Of a stretch of 64,000 nucleotides of DNA, positions 55,189 through 64,000 are shown piece after piece (within the stretch, counting starts at the first letter, position 1; each line of letters begins with the position of its first letter). The notes beneath the pieces were generated by a model, which made no database searches, had not been told where the DNA came from, and saw nothing but the letters and a program-made list of their open reading frames with translations. The stretch spans positions 280,501-344,500 of the forward strand of contig JASPKZ010007295.1 of the NCBI GenBank assembly GCA_030220185.1, given 5' to 3'. A program made the position numbers and the translations under genes. The stretch comes from Diploptera punctata (taxonomy: Eukaryota; Arthropoda; Insecta; Blattodea; Blaberidae).

Positions 55189-55472
55189 TAAAAATATTGT
55201 AGTAATGATTAGGAGAATTATGTATAATAAAATTATAGCTGGTAGTCCTAGTAAGATTTTTTCCCCCGTTATTAATTTCTACAGACTAAAGTTAGACTAA
55301 GAAGACAGTACAGATGATGTCACGACCGTTTCATCACGCTTTTTTAACTGTGATTACTACTTAACAATGAATATTACTTTTCCCACAATAACATATATCT
55401 TCTCTAAGTGTTTGCACGTGCTTTGTGTTACGTGTCCTGTTTTACAGCAGAATTATAGTTATTTTCAGATAA

Positions 55473-57130
55473 TTATGCACCCACTGTGGTGTGTACAACT
55501 TGCAAAGTTCCCACAGATATCTCCATTATCTTCGGTTTTCTATCTATATTCGGGTTTTTACAGCTGCTGCCGTCTTCCCGTGCAAACCTCCAAAGCTTAC
55601 GATCTTGGGCATCTTCAACGCTTAGCCCTCTTGCTTGCATTACTGTCTTCATGTTTTCCTCCCATATTAACTTTGCTCTCCCTCTTCTCTTTTTTCTGGT
55701 TGTTGCCATTGATATAGTTGCTTTGGCCATCGCTCATCTTCCATTCTTAAAATATGCCCTAACTACTTTAATTCCTTCTCCTTAATTCTTTCAACTATGC
55801 ATTCTTCTGCTTCTATTATGTTTCTAATTTCCTTATTTGTGGCACGTTCTAATTTTGACTTTCTGGTATTCTGCGTAAATAATCAATTTCTAGAGCTATT
55901 AGCCTATTCTTGTAGTACGTATTGATTGTCCATACCTCACTTCAATACATTGCAACCGATTCCACCAATGTTTTACCAAATATGCTTATCCACCATATCG
56001 AATTTAATAATGATATTATTTTGCTACTCAATTCCAATTCTATGTTTTATGTTCTCTTTGTCTATACGTTCAATGTTATCCATAATTATTCCCAAAACTT
56101 TAGTTTGTTTCACTTGCTTTATTTGAATTCCTTCTTCCAATATTATATTATCTCTTTCATTGCTATTTACTGCTAAATATTCTGTTTTTTTTTGTAAATT
56201 TACTTTGATACCCCATGATTCATATGTGTTTTTCAACCTTTTTTTTATCATGAATTCCATATCAAATTTGGCTTGCGCTAAAACCAGTTGATCATCAGCA
56301 AATTGTAATGTCAGCAAAAATCTGTTGCCTATTGGGATACCCATCTTTGCAGTTTTGTTTCCATTTCATTAATATGAATTCTACATAAATATTAAATAAA
56401 ATTGGTGATAGACTGCACCCCTGTTTCAATCCCTTTGGGGTTTTTATAGGACTAGATATTATATTTTCAATTTTAACATAAGCCGAGTTATCTTTATAAA
56501 TTTGTTTAATAATTTCTATTAGGTTTCTATCTATATTGTATTTCTCCAATACTTCCCATAATTTGTTCCTCGGGATTGAGTCATAAGCTTTTTCTAAATC
56601 TATCATTGTCAAATGGGTTTATTCTCCAACAGCAGTCCGTTTTTCAGTTAACTGTTGGATTACAAATATATTGTCAACTCATGACCTTCCCGGTGGTCTG
56701 AATCCATTTTGATCTTCTCCTATTTTGTCTTTAATATGTTTTTGTAACTTTTTTTAATAACTTCGTAAATATTCTATATAATGTGTTATTTATACTTAAT
56801 CCTCTAAAATGTTTTGCGTCTCTTCTATCGCCCTTCTTGTATATTGGTACAATGTAGCTTATTTTCCATTCATCAGGAATATTCTGTATTGCAATGCACT
56901 TATTAAACAAGTCCCTCAATCTACCTATTACATTTTTTTGGACTCAGTGGGTATGTTTCCTGGCCCTGGTGCCTTTTTATTCTTTAGGGTTTGAATTTCT
57001 AATTATATATCTATTGTATCAAATTCCAGTGCGTTCATTTCTGTAGTTGGATTTTCTATTGTTTCCATAAACTGTTTTCTACTTTCCGACAGTAAAGCTT
57101 TGTAATGTTTTTCTGGGTCAGATTAGACTA
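55473..57130 (-). mobile_element. LINE (RTE-like family D), nearly complete reverse transcriptase
   Basis: On the minus strand, from about 56960: RDLFNKCIAIQNIPDEWKIS, IVPIYKKGDRRDAKHFRGLS, then MIDLEKAYDSIPRNKLWEVL, TPKGLKQGCSLSPILFNIYV, a frameshift, LTLQFADDQLVLAQAKFDME (FADD box), TKVLGIIMDNIERIDKENIK, and at the 3' end KRRGRAKLIWEENMKTVMQA, RGLSVEDAQDRKLWRF to 55540. The C-terminal end matches 57840-58180. Endonuclease and part of the thumb are disrupted. Confidence 0.8.
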
Positions 57131-57585
57131 ACAAATTTATCTTGCTGGATCCTTGGTTGGTTTTCAGTGTTTATCTTCGTTTTTAAAAACATAATTATAA
57201 CAATACAATCGGTAATTATTTTAAAGTCAACTCTATATCTAGACTGATTTTACATAGGACACTTTTTTTTTATTTGATTTAACTACCAAGACAATGTTTC
57301 GTCTTAATATCGACTGGACAACTGGTATTCTATACCGGGTAGTGGGAAGTGAGAATTTATTTTATTCAATCGAGTCCAGACTGAACCTTGACGTCATTCA
57401 GCCTCCTAAAAAATTATCCAAAAACATAGGACTAGTCACCTACCTCCTCCTTGACTAGTTATGGTGAGAATATGCGGATTCGCGATTTCACGTTTATTTA
57501 TTAACGGCGCAGCGTGCCTTATTTATACAAAACAGAGTTAAAAAAACAATAAACTGAATTATTAATATAGATACTCGATTATCAA

Positions 57586-57591
<6 letters not shown>

Positions 57592-57632
<41 letters not shown>
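57592..57632. repeat. (TA)n microsatellite
   Basis: About 41 bases of TA, beside a SINE. Confidence 0.95.
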
Positions 57633-57636
<4 letters not shown>

Positions 57637-57640
57637 CATA

Positions 57641-57820
57641 CATTCATAGTAATTCTGCCCCAGGGCAGGTCTTTCACTGCAATCATAGCATTTTCATGCT
57701 ATGATTTGCAGCTTTACTAGGGAACTATTGGTGTGGTAGTTTACCGTTGCTTTTCACACCGTGGAACCCGGACCCGCTGCGTGATAAGGCAGCACACTAC
57801 CTCGAGACCACAGCGGTGGA
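57641..57820 (-). mobile_element. tRNA-derived SINE (type B1), internally deleted
   Basis: Tail and head are present (CCACCGCTGTGGTCTCGAGG, GCATGAAAATGCTATGATTG) but the core between the B box and the CACGGTGTGAAAAG box is missing. Confidence 0.68.
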
Positions 57821-57839
57821 TATATATAGAATAGACTAA

Positions 57840-58191
57840 TAGCTCTAGAAATGGATTATTTACGAAGAAGTGCCAGAAAGTCTAAATTAGAACGTGTCAC
57901 AAATAAGGAAATTAGAAACATAATGGAAGCAGAAGAAAGCATAATTGAAAGAATTGAGGAAAAGGAATTAAAGTGGTTAGGACATGTTTTAAGAATGGAA
58001 GATGAGCGATGGCCGAAGCAACTATATGAATGGCATCCTAACAGAAAGAAGAAAAGAGGAAGACCAAGGTTAACATGGAAGGAAAACATGAAGACAGTAA
58101 TGCAAGCTAGAGGGCTAAGCATCGAAGATGCCCAAGACCGTAGGCTTTGGAGGTTTGGCACGGGAAGACGGCAGCAGCTGTAAAAACCCGA

Positions 58192-58195
<4 letters not shown>
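57840..58195 (+). mobile_element. LINE (RTE-like family D), 3' end with open frame
   Basis: The frame 57851-58183 (110 codons) reads DYLRRSARKSKLERVTNKEI, KWLGHVLRMEDERWPKQLYE, GRPRLTWKENMKTVMQARGL and SIEDAQDRRLWRF to a stop. It is followed at once by a (TA)n tail, as RTE-like LINEs often end in a microsatellite. The copy is truncated but has no lesion. Confidence 0.82.

Positions 58196-58244
<49 letters not shown>
58195..58244. repeat. (TA)n tail
   Basis: Dinucleotide run between the LINE end and a mariner-like element; the TA target of the latter lies in it. Confidence 0.95.
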
Positions 58245-58247
<3 letters not shown>

Positions 58248-59122
58248 GGTGTTTCATAAAGGAAGGCGCAAACTTAAATGGTTGAAAGTACACGATAATA
58301 GAAGCAACAATGTCCCAATAAACATGGGTAAGCAAACGAGCCGTTTGCGAGATAATTATGAATGTATGGTTACAAGTCGCCACTGACGTCATTGTTTGTA
58401 ACATCGTACAAGGTGATTATCTCATTGGGCCACACATTCTTCCACGAAAACTTAATGGACGGAGGTACCTTAGGTTTCTGCGGCGTCATCTTCCAGGATT
58501 GCTTGAGGATGTTTCCCTTCAGCAACGTCGGAGTTTGTGGTACATGCATGATGGAGCTCCGGCACATTTTGCTGCTGCTGTGAGACGGCATCTAACGCGC
58601 AGATACGGCCAAAGATGGATAGGTCGAGGCGGATCTGTACCTTGGCCTCCAAGATCACCTGATCTAAATCCTTTGGATTTTTATGTCTGGGGTCACCTCA
58701 AAACGAAATGTACAGCACACCCGTTAACACGATTGAAGAACTGGAGCAGAGTTGTACATGCTTGTCAAAAATTCAGAAATGATCCAGGGCTTTTCGAAAG
58801 AATTCGACATTATTGCAGAGACGAGCTCAGTATTGCATCCAGATGCAAGGAAGACACTTTAACATCTCCTTTAACAGGTAACCCATAAGTGAAGTGAACT
58901 GTGAACTAAATGAGATGAAAAATTAATAGTAATGTCTAAATTCAAATAAATTTCTACTAACTAGGACGATGTTTACAATGAAGTCAGTGGCGGCTTGTAA
59001 CCATACATTCGTAATTATCTCGCAAACGGCTCGTTTGCGGACCCATGTTTATTGGGACATTGTTGCTTCTATTAACGTGTACTTTCAACCATTTAAGTTT
59101 GCGCCATCCTTTATGAAACACC

Positions 59123-59125
<3 letters not shown>
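58245..59125 (+). mobile_element. mariner-like element with ~150-base terminal inverted repeats
   Basis: CAGGGTGTTTCATAAAGGA at 58245 is mirrored by the end at 59125; the arms (58245-58395 and 58975-59125) match with few differences. Between them lies a 176-codon frame (58358-58888) with the C-terminal part of a transposase: RSLWYMHDGAPAHFAAAVRR (second aspartate) and PPRSPDLNPLDFYVWGHLK (third), 41 residues apart by my count. The DNA-binding domain and first aspartate are missing. It is non-autonomous and inserted in TA repeats. Confidence 0.86.

Positions 59126-59162
<37 letters not shown>
59126..59162. repeat. (TA)n microsatellite
   Basis: Continuation of the TA tract on the right side of the mariner-like insertion. 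Confidence 0.95.
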
Positions 59163-59165
<3 letters not shown>

Positions 59166-59371
59166 ATGAAAACAAAAAGTAATGCCTAAACTGGAATTTG
59201 AACACGGAACCTCTAACTCTATACGTTACTGCTTTACCGACCACGCTATCCAGGCATCCCACTGCAAACGGGAAGCGTCCACAGTGCCATTTACGGCTTT
59301 TATAACATTCTATAACAAAAAAGCATTTTAATGAGAAAAAAATATATATATGTTTGTGTATGTATGTGTGT

Positions 59372-59406
<35 letters not shown>

Positions 59407-59510
59407 GTAGGCATAAATGTTAATACCTAGTTTTTTTATAGAAAACTAAAAAATGGTTTGAGATAATATTTATTGGATTTTTACTATATTAAATTTCATT
59501 ATTAATACAA
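59163..59510. other. tRNA-like degraded segment and (GT)n
   Basis: 59185-59275 has ACTGGAATTTGAACACGGAA and ACCGACCACGCTATCC, resembling a minus-strand tRNA-like SINE head. A (GT)n run lies at 59367-59406. No gene. Confidence 0.4.
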
Positions 59511-59514
59511 ATAC

Positions 59515-59935
59515 ATGCAAACAACTAGCAGTATTTGAAAGGAAAATATTGAAAAAGATATTCTGAACAATTGAAACAGAGGATGGATGGAGAGCCAGAT
59601 ACAACGATGAGATATATGAATTATATAAGGTATTTAATTTGGAGACATATATAAGATGTCAAAGACTGAGATGATTAGGACATTTTACAAGGAGAAAAAC
59701 CAGAAGGAATGTGAAGATTGTCTTCAGCAACAACCCAGACGGAACCAGATAAAAAGGAAGACCAAGAACAAGATGGTGTAATTGAGTACAAGCAGACGTG
59801 AAAGGATTTGGAATAAAGAATTGGATGGAGTTTGCGATGGAGAGAGAAGGATGGAATAATGCCACAGGAGAAGTTAAGGCCCACTCGGGCTCTAACACCA
59901 AAGAAGAAGAAGAAAAGAAGAAGAAGAAAAGAAAT
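59515..59935 (+). pseudogene. LINE reverse transcriptase C-terminal relic
   Basis: Frames read FERKILKKIF, ARYNDEIYELYKVFNLETYI, LGHFTRRKTRR and GRPRTRWCN, then DVKGFGIKNWMEFAMEREGW and an end coded by (GAA)n. Several stops. Related in layout to the RTE-like tails elsewhere, but a separate family. Confidence 0.65.
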
Positions 59936-59940
59936 GCCAT

Positions 59941-60361
59941 ATTTTACATATCACCGAGCAGTTTTCAAAATGTCCACCGTTGCACAGGTATTCAGTTACT
60001 ATAGCACATGTGATCTTAATTGAGAAAGTTTCAAATTGTCGATTGTGGGGTGTCTCCTCTACCAACAATGCCCTCTACCAGTGACCAAAGTTTGTAGTAC
60101 AGAATGTCTAGTTTCTAGGATGACAGAAAGATGTTCAGCCGTAGAGATAAAATCAGGTATACGGCCTTCAAGCCACACTTGAATAACAACCAGGAATCAT
60201 AATCAATGCTGAGTTACGGAGCAAGAGACCTCAAGGTTCGATTATCGGATTTAAATTTTTCTCAACAGGGAATTGTCAGCTTTCCATCGGGGTTTCTGTG
60301 AGTGATGTTTACATGTGTAAAGAAAACTTTTTTATTCAATGCTACCATGTTGTCATTTCGA
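59941..60361. other. No supported feature
   Basis: No ORF or repeat recognised. Confidence 0.3.
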
Positions 60362-60674
60362 CATTCTGGTATTCTCTCCTGGCATGACTTTATTGTAGCC
60401 ACTTCTGAAGTTGGGGCGCCTGGAAGGCGGAGTTACGCTGCCCCGATGATATATGATAGGAGAGGCCTTAATCCTAAACTGAATGAATATGTTAATGATG
60501 GCCAGATGCCGTTCGGGGACCGTTTGGGCCTTAAAGTTTCCTGACATTTGTCTTACAGGTGGGGAAAAAAAAAACCAAAAAAAATCTCTCAGGAAACTTG
60601 TCCCGACAGGCGATCGAACCCGGGTTCGCTGCGTGACAAGGCAGCACGCTACCTCGTGACCACAGCAGCGGACC
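60362..60674 (-). mobile_element. tRNA-derived SINE (type B2)
   Basis: On the minus strand GTCCGCTGCTGTGGTCACGA, B box CCCGGGTTCGATCGCC, the core GGCCCAAACGGTCCCCGAAC, and a tail with CCTTCCAGGCGCCCCAAC and GCCAGGAGAGAATACCAG. Confidence 0.75.
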
Positions 60675-60720
60675 TATGTGTAAAGAAAGTTACATTAAAC
60701 ATTTAAAGATTGCATGAATA

Positions 60721-61613
60721 CAGGGTCATCGAAAAAGGTTGCAGCAATTTCAAAAAGTCATAGCTCTGGAACTATTTGAGATATTTAAACGAATATTTTT
60801 TTTTTGTTAAATGCACCAACTCGAATTTTTTTTTCTTACCTCAGAATGTTTCTATGTGCGCTCCGTTGGTTGCTCTGCAAACATCCAGCCGATAGTCCAT
60901 TTCGGCCCAAAAGTGCTGGATCATCGCAGGCGTGATTGTTGCAATTGCATCGGTGATTCTTGGCCTTAAATGTTGCAGATCTCTGATCGGTTCACTGTGC
61001 ACAATATTTTTTACCTCAATTTTTTTATGCACAATCAGGTCATTGGACCTTTCTTTTTTATTGAGCAAACTATCATAGGAGATGTTTACTTAGACGTGCT
61101 AGAACAGTACGTTTTATCGAAGTAGACCGATTTGAAGAAGAAAACAACTTATCATAATGTTATTCTTTCAACAAGATAGCGCACCCGATACTTTTCTCAT
61201 CAACTTCGAGACGCTCTACATGCAAGATTCCTTGATTGGTGGATTGGTAGGTCCGGTCCTATCCAATGGCCTCCTAGAAGCCCCGACTTAACACCCCTAG
61301 ACTGTTTTTTTATGGAGAACGTAAAAAATATTGTGTACAGTGAACCGATCAGAGATCTGCAACATTTAAGGCAAAGGATCACCGATGCTGCTGCAACAAT
61401 CATGCCTGCGAAGACCCAGCGCGGTTGTGCCGAAATCGACTATCGGTTGGATGTTTGCAGAGCAACCAAAGGAGCGCACATAGAAACATTCTATGGTAAG
61501 AAAACAAAACTTTTTGAGTTGGTGAATTTAACAAAAAATGCTCGTTTTAATATCTCAAATAGTTCCTGAGCTATGATTGTTTGAAATTGCTGCAGCCTTT
61601 TTCGATGACCCTG
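60721..61613 (+). mobile_element. mariner-like relic with ~310-base inverted duplication of the transposase 3' end
   Basis: TA flanks CAGGGTCATCGAAAAAGG at 60721, mirrored by the end at 61613. The right side encodes the transposase C-terminus: WWIGRSGPIQWPPRSPDLTP, LDCFFMENVKNIVYSEPIRD, DYRLDVCRATKGAHIETF. The left side, read on the minus strand (61068-60841), encodes the same end (VKNIVHSEPIRDLQHLRPRI, AEMDYRLDVCRATNGAHIE). So the left arm is an inverted copy of the right end. Frameshifts and loss of the N-terminus make it inactive. Confidence 0.82.
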
Positions 61614-62090
61614 TATTATCAAAAACTATCTTATTCGTCAAAAATACTTTCCGATCATACAAGTTACATTAAACACTTAAAGATTGCATTAATATTAAAT
61701 GTTGAAGGATTTATTTCATACATATTGTATAAATTCTTTATAGGTGTGCCACACAAGGTAAATCAGGATATCCAAGAAGCTCAAGGACGGCTAGTTCCTT
61801 CCTTACATAACACCAAGTCATGCGTTGATAATATTTGGTTACAAGATTAATTGTGGCTTCCTTTTGATTGTATTGTTTACAGAAACCGGATTTAATCTCA
61901 AATTCTATCCATGAATTAATCTAAACGTCACATAATTTCACTATCCTCAAAAAGGGAACAAACAGAATTTCATCCAGTTTGGTTCAATAAAATAATTATA
62001 AATTAAAGAGGAAATACGAACTTGAAAACTATCATTTTTGTTTCAAGTTTCCATTGAGCATTTAATTTCATGGAAATTGTTATTATTATT
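61614..62090. other. No supported feature
   Basis: AT-rich. An acceptor-like TTTATAG at 61738 followed by an open frame was considered and not accepted as an exon. Confidence 0.3.
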
Positions 62091-62092
62091 AT

Positions 62093-62378
62093 TAAAGAAC
62101 AGTTAAGTCCCGTAGACTGTGATGGGCAAGGCATGTTGCGCGTATGGGAAATGAAAGACGTGGATGGAAGCTTCTTGTAGGAAAGCCAGAGGGAAAATGC
62201 CCAGTTGGTAGACCAAGAATGAGGTGGGAGAATAACATTAACTATGATTTGAGGGAAGTAGATTATACAGGGAATGATTGGAAAGCATTGGCTCAGGATC
62301 GGGATGTATGGAGAGCTTATGTCCGCGCGGCCATGAACCTACGGGCTCGATAGTGCCAGTGAGTAAGTAAGTAAGTAT
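62093..62378 (+). mobile_element. LINE (RTE-like family B), 3'-end fragment
   Basis: AACAGTTAAGTCCCGTAGAC to CAGTGAGTAAGTAAGTAAGT. The open 69-codon frame (62144-62353) has GNERRGWKLLVGKPEGK, VGRPRMRWENNINYDLREVD and DRDVWRAYVRAAMNLRAR. 5'-truncated. Confidence 0.8.
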
Positions 62379-62399
62379 TATTATTATTATTAAGTAATA

Positions 62400-63968
62400 G
62401 TGACCATTATTCCCAAATGCATTAGAGGTTGAAATGGCGACTGAAAAATTGAATATGTATAAAGCATCAGGTTCAGATGAGATCCCAGCAGAACTGATAA
62501 AATTAGGGGGAGAAAAACTGACGGACAAGATACGCTGGTTTCTTAGTATGATTTGGGAAAAAGAAGCTCTTCCAGATGAATGGAAGGAATCAATTATCGT
62601 ACCAATTTATAAGAAAGGAGGTAAAACAGATTGCAACAACTACAGGGGCATCGCATTACTTTCGACTTCGTACAAAATGCTTACAAATATATTAGTAAGC
62701 AGACTTACTCCCTATATTGATGAGATTCTAGGAGATCATCAATGTGCATTTAGAAGAAACAGGTCTACAACATATCAGATTTTTAGTATAAGACAGATTT
62801 TAGAAAAGGAATGGGAATATAATGGTACTGTACATCAACTATATGTAGACTTCAAAAAAGCATATGATTCAATTAAGAGGGAGTAGTTATATAGTATCCT
62901 GCTGGAGTTTGGAATTCCTAAAAAGTTAGTTAGACTTATACGAATGTGTCTAAATGGCACAAAGAGTAGGGTGCGTGTAGACAAACAGTTTTCGGACACA
63001 TTTGAAATCCAGAATGGGTTGAAGCAAGGAGATGCACTATCTCCTCTACTATTTAATTTTATACTAGAGCATGCCATTAAATCTTTAGAAAATGAGGAAG
63101 GCTTACAACTCAATGGTATTAATAAGCTGTTAGTTTATGCTGATGATGTAGTACTATTGGCCGATAGCGAGGAGATACTAAAGGACAACACGCACACACT
63201 ATTGAGTAACACTAAGAAATTAGGGCTGGAAGTAAATATCAATAAAAATAAATATATGGTCACACGTAGAAATATATTATATAATGGACATGGACAGCTA
63301 ATGGCAAATGAGGGAAATTTTGAGAAAGTGGCTGAATTCAAATACCTAGGAACAATAATCACAAATAGGAATGAGATGTACAAAGAAATTAAACATAGGT
63401 TCAATTCTGGAAATGCGTGCTATTATGCATTGCAGAGACTCTTGACTCCCCAACTCCTTTCAAAAAACGTTAAACTGAAAATATAGAAAACTATTATTCT
63501 ACCAGTTATATTATATGGATGTGAAACATGGACTCTTACTTTAAGGGAGGAAAGGAGATTATGAGTATTTGAGAATAAAGTTCTTAGGAAAATTTTTGGA
63601 CCAAAGAGAAATGAACAGACAGGTGAATGGAGAAAACTACATAACAGTGAATTACATGGTCTTAATAGGAAGCCAGATATAATGAGAACAGTTAAGTCTC
63701 GTACACTGCAATGGGCAGGACATGTGGCACGAATGGGGAATGAAATATGTGCATGAAAGCTTCTTCTAGGAAAACCAGAGGGAAGACGCCCAGTTAGTAG
63801 ACCAAGAATGAGATAGGAGAATAACATTAACTATGACTCGAGGGAAGTAGATTATACAGGGGATGATTGGAAAACATTGACTCAGGATAGGGATGTATGG
63901 AGAGCTTATGTCCGTGCGGCCATGAACCTGCGGGTTCGATAGTGCCAGTGAGTAAGTAAGTAAGTGAC
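62400..63968 (+). mobile_element. LINE (RTE-like family B), near-complete reverse transcriptase
   Basis: Frame 62434-62886: ASGSDEIPAELIKLGGEKLT, WKESIIVPIYKKGGKTDCNN, YRGIALLSTSYKMLTNILVS, QLYVDFKKAYDSIKRE, stop (62884). The next frame 62944-63486 has IQNGLKQGDALSPLLFNFIL and NKLLVYADDVVLLADSEEI (YADD box), KLGLEVNINKNKYMVTRRN. After a stop at 63484 the C-terminal block continues to GRPRMR and a (TAAG)n end. Only single-base-type lesions (a few stops) separate these, so it is the fullest family B copy in the window. The endonuclease is absent. Confidence 0.87.
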
Positions 63969-64000
63969 CAATATTTGGTAAATTCAAAAAATATCAGAAG

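Noticed and set aside
61739..61850. Candidate downstream coding exon after TTTATAG
   Set aside because: No similarity to the expected decarboxylase C-terminus, and the GT-like site inside is weak.

Overview
The window reads as nuclear DNA of a large-genome insect: AT-rich, short coding exons with GT/AG splice sites, very long introns, and dense LINE, SINE and DNA-transposon debris. The abundant tRNA-derived SINEs and the style of the host protein suggest a cockroach- or termite-like polyneopteran, but that is inference; the species cannot be fixed from the sequence. There is no prokaryotic gene, CRISPR array, rRNA or LTR retrotransposon that I can support.

One host gene runs through the window on the + strand. 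Five exons (5744-5950, 14426-14591, 29952-30022, 46229-46428, 49576-49656) have compatible phases and together give about 241 codons of the C-terminal part of an aromatic amino acid decarboxylase, best read as tyrosine decarboxylase (Tdc2), the enzyme that makes tyramine, the precursor of octopamine. The first coding exons and the PLP lysine lie before the window; the last exon probably lies beyond it. Introns of about 8.5, 15.4, 16.2 and 3.1 kb hold nearly everything else.

Layout: 1-5.7 kb, a SINE at the left edge, a hairpin MITE, a pogo/Tigger relic and a mariner-type element with long inverted repeats. 6-14.4 kb, a repeat family ending in a hairpin, several SINEs, a complete mariner-like element (10781-12066) and an L2-like LINE carrying a SINE. 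14.6-30 kb, duplicated repeat blocks with a LINE insertion whose empty site also exists in the window, a fold-back repeat, two nested-hairpin elements, a 1.28-kb inverted Penelope-like insertion (24435-25714) with a 13-bp target duplication, and a relic of an arthropod mobile-element protein. 30-46 kb, SINEs, LINE relics, a second fold-back repeat, and a LINE-within-LINE-plus-SINE nest (40333-42213). 46-64 kb, LINEs of at least four families in both orientations, two short mariner-like elements with long terminal inverted repeats, and many SINEs.

The parts do not form a pathway; apart from the decarboxylase exons the window is a record of successive insertions. The most unusual item is the Penelope-like inverted dimer: two convergent arms (head-to-tail mirrored), each encoding a GIY-YIG endonuclease end and a hammerhead-like motif over its stop codon, bounded by one target-site duplication. 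All family assignments come from reading the sequence by eye; no database search was run.
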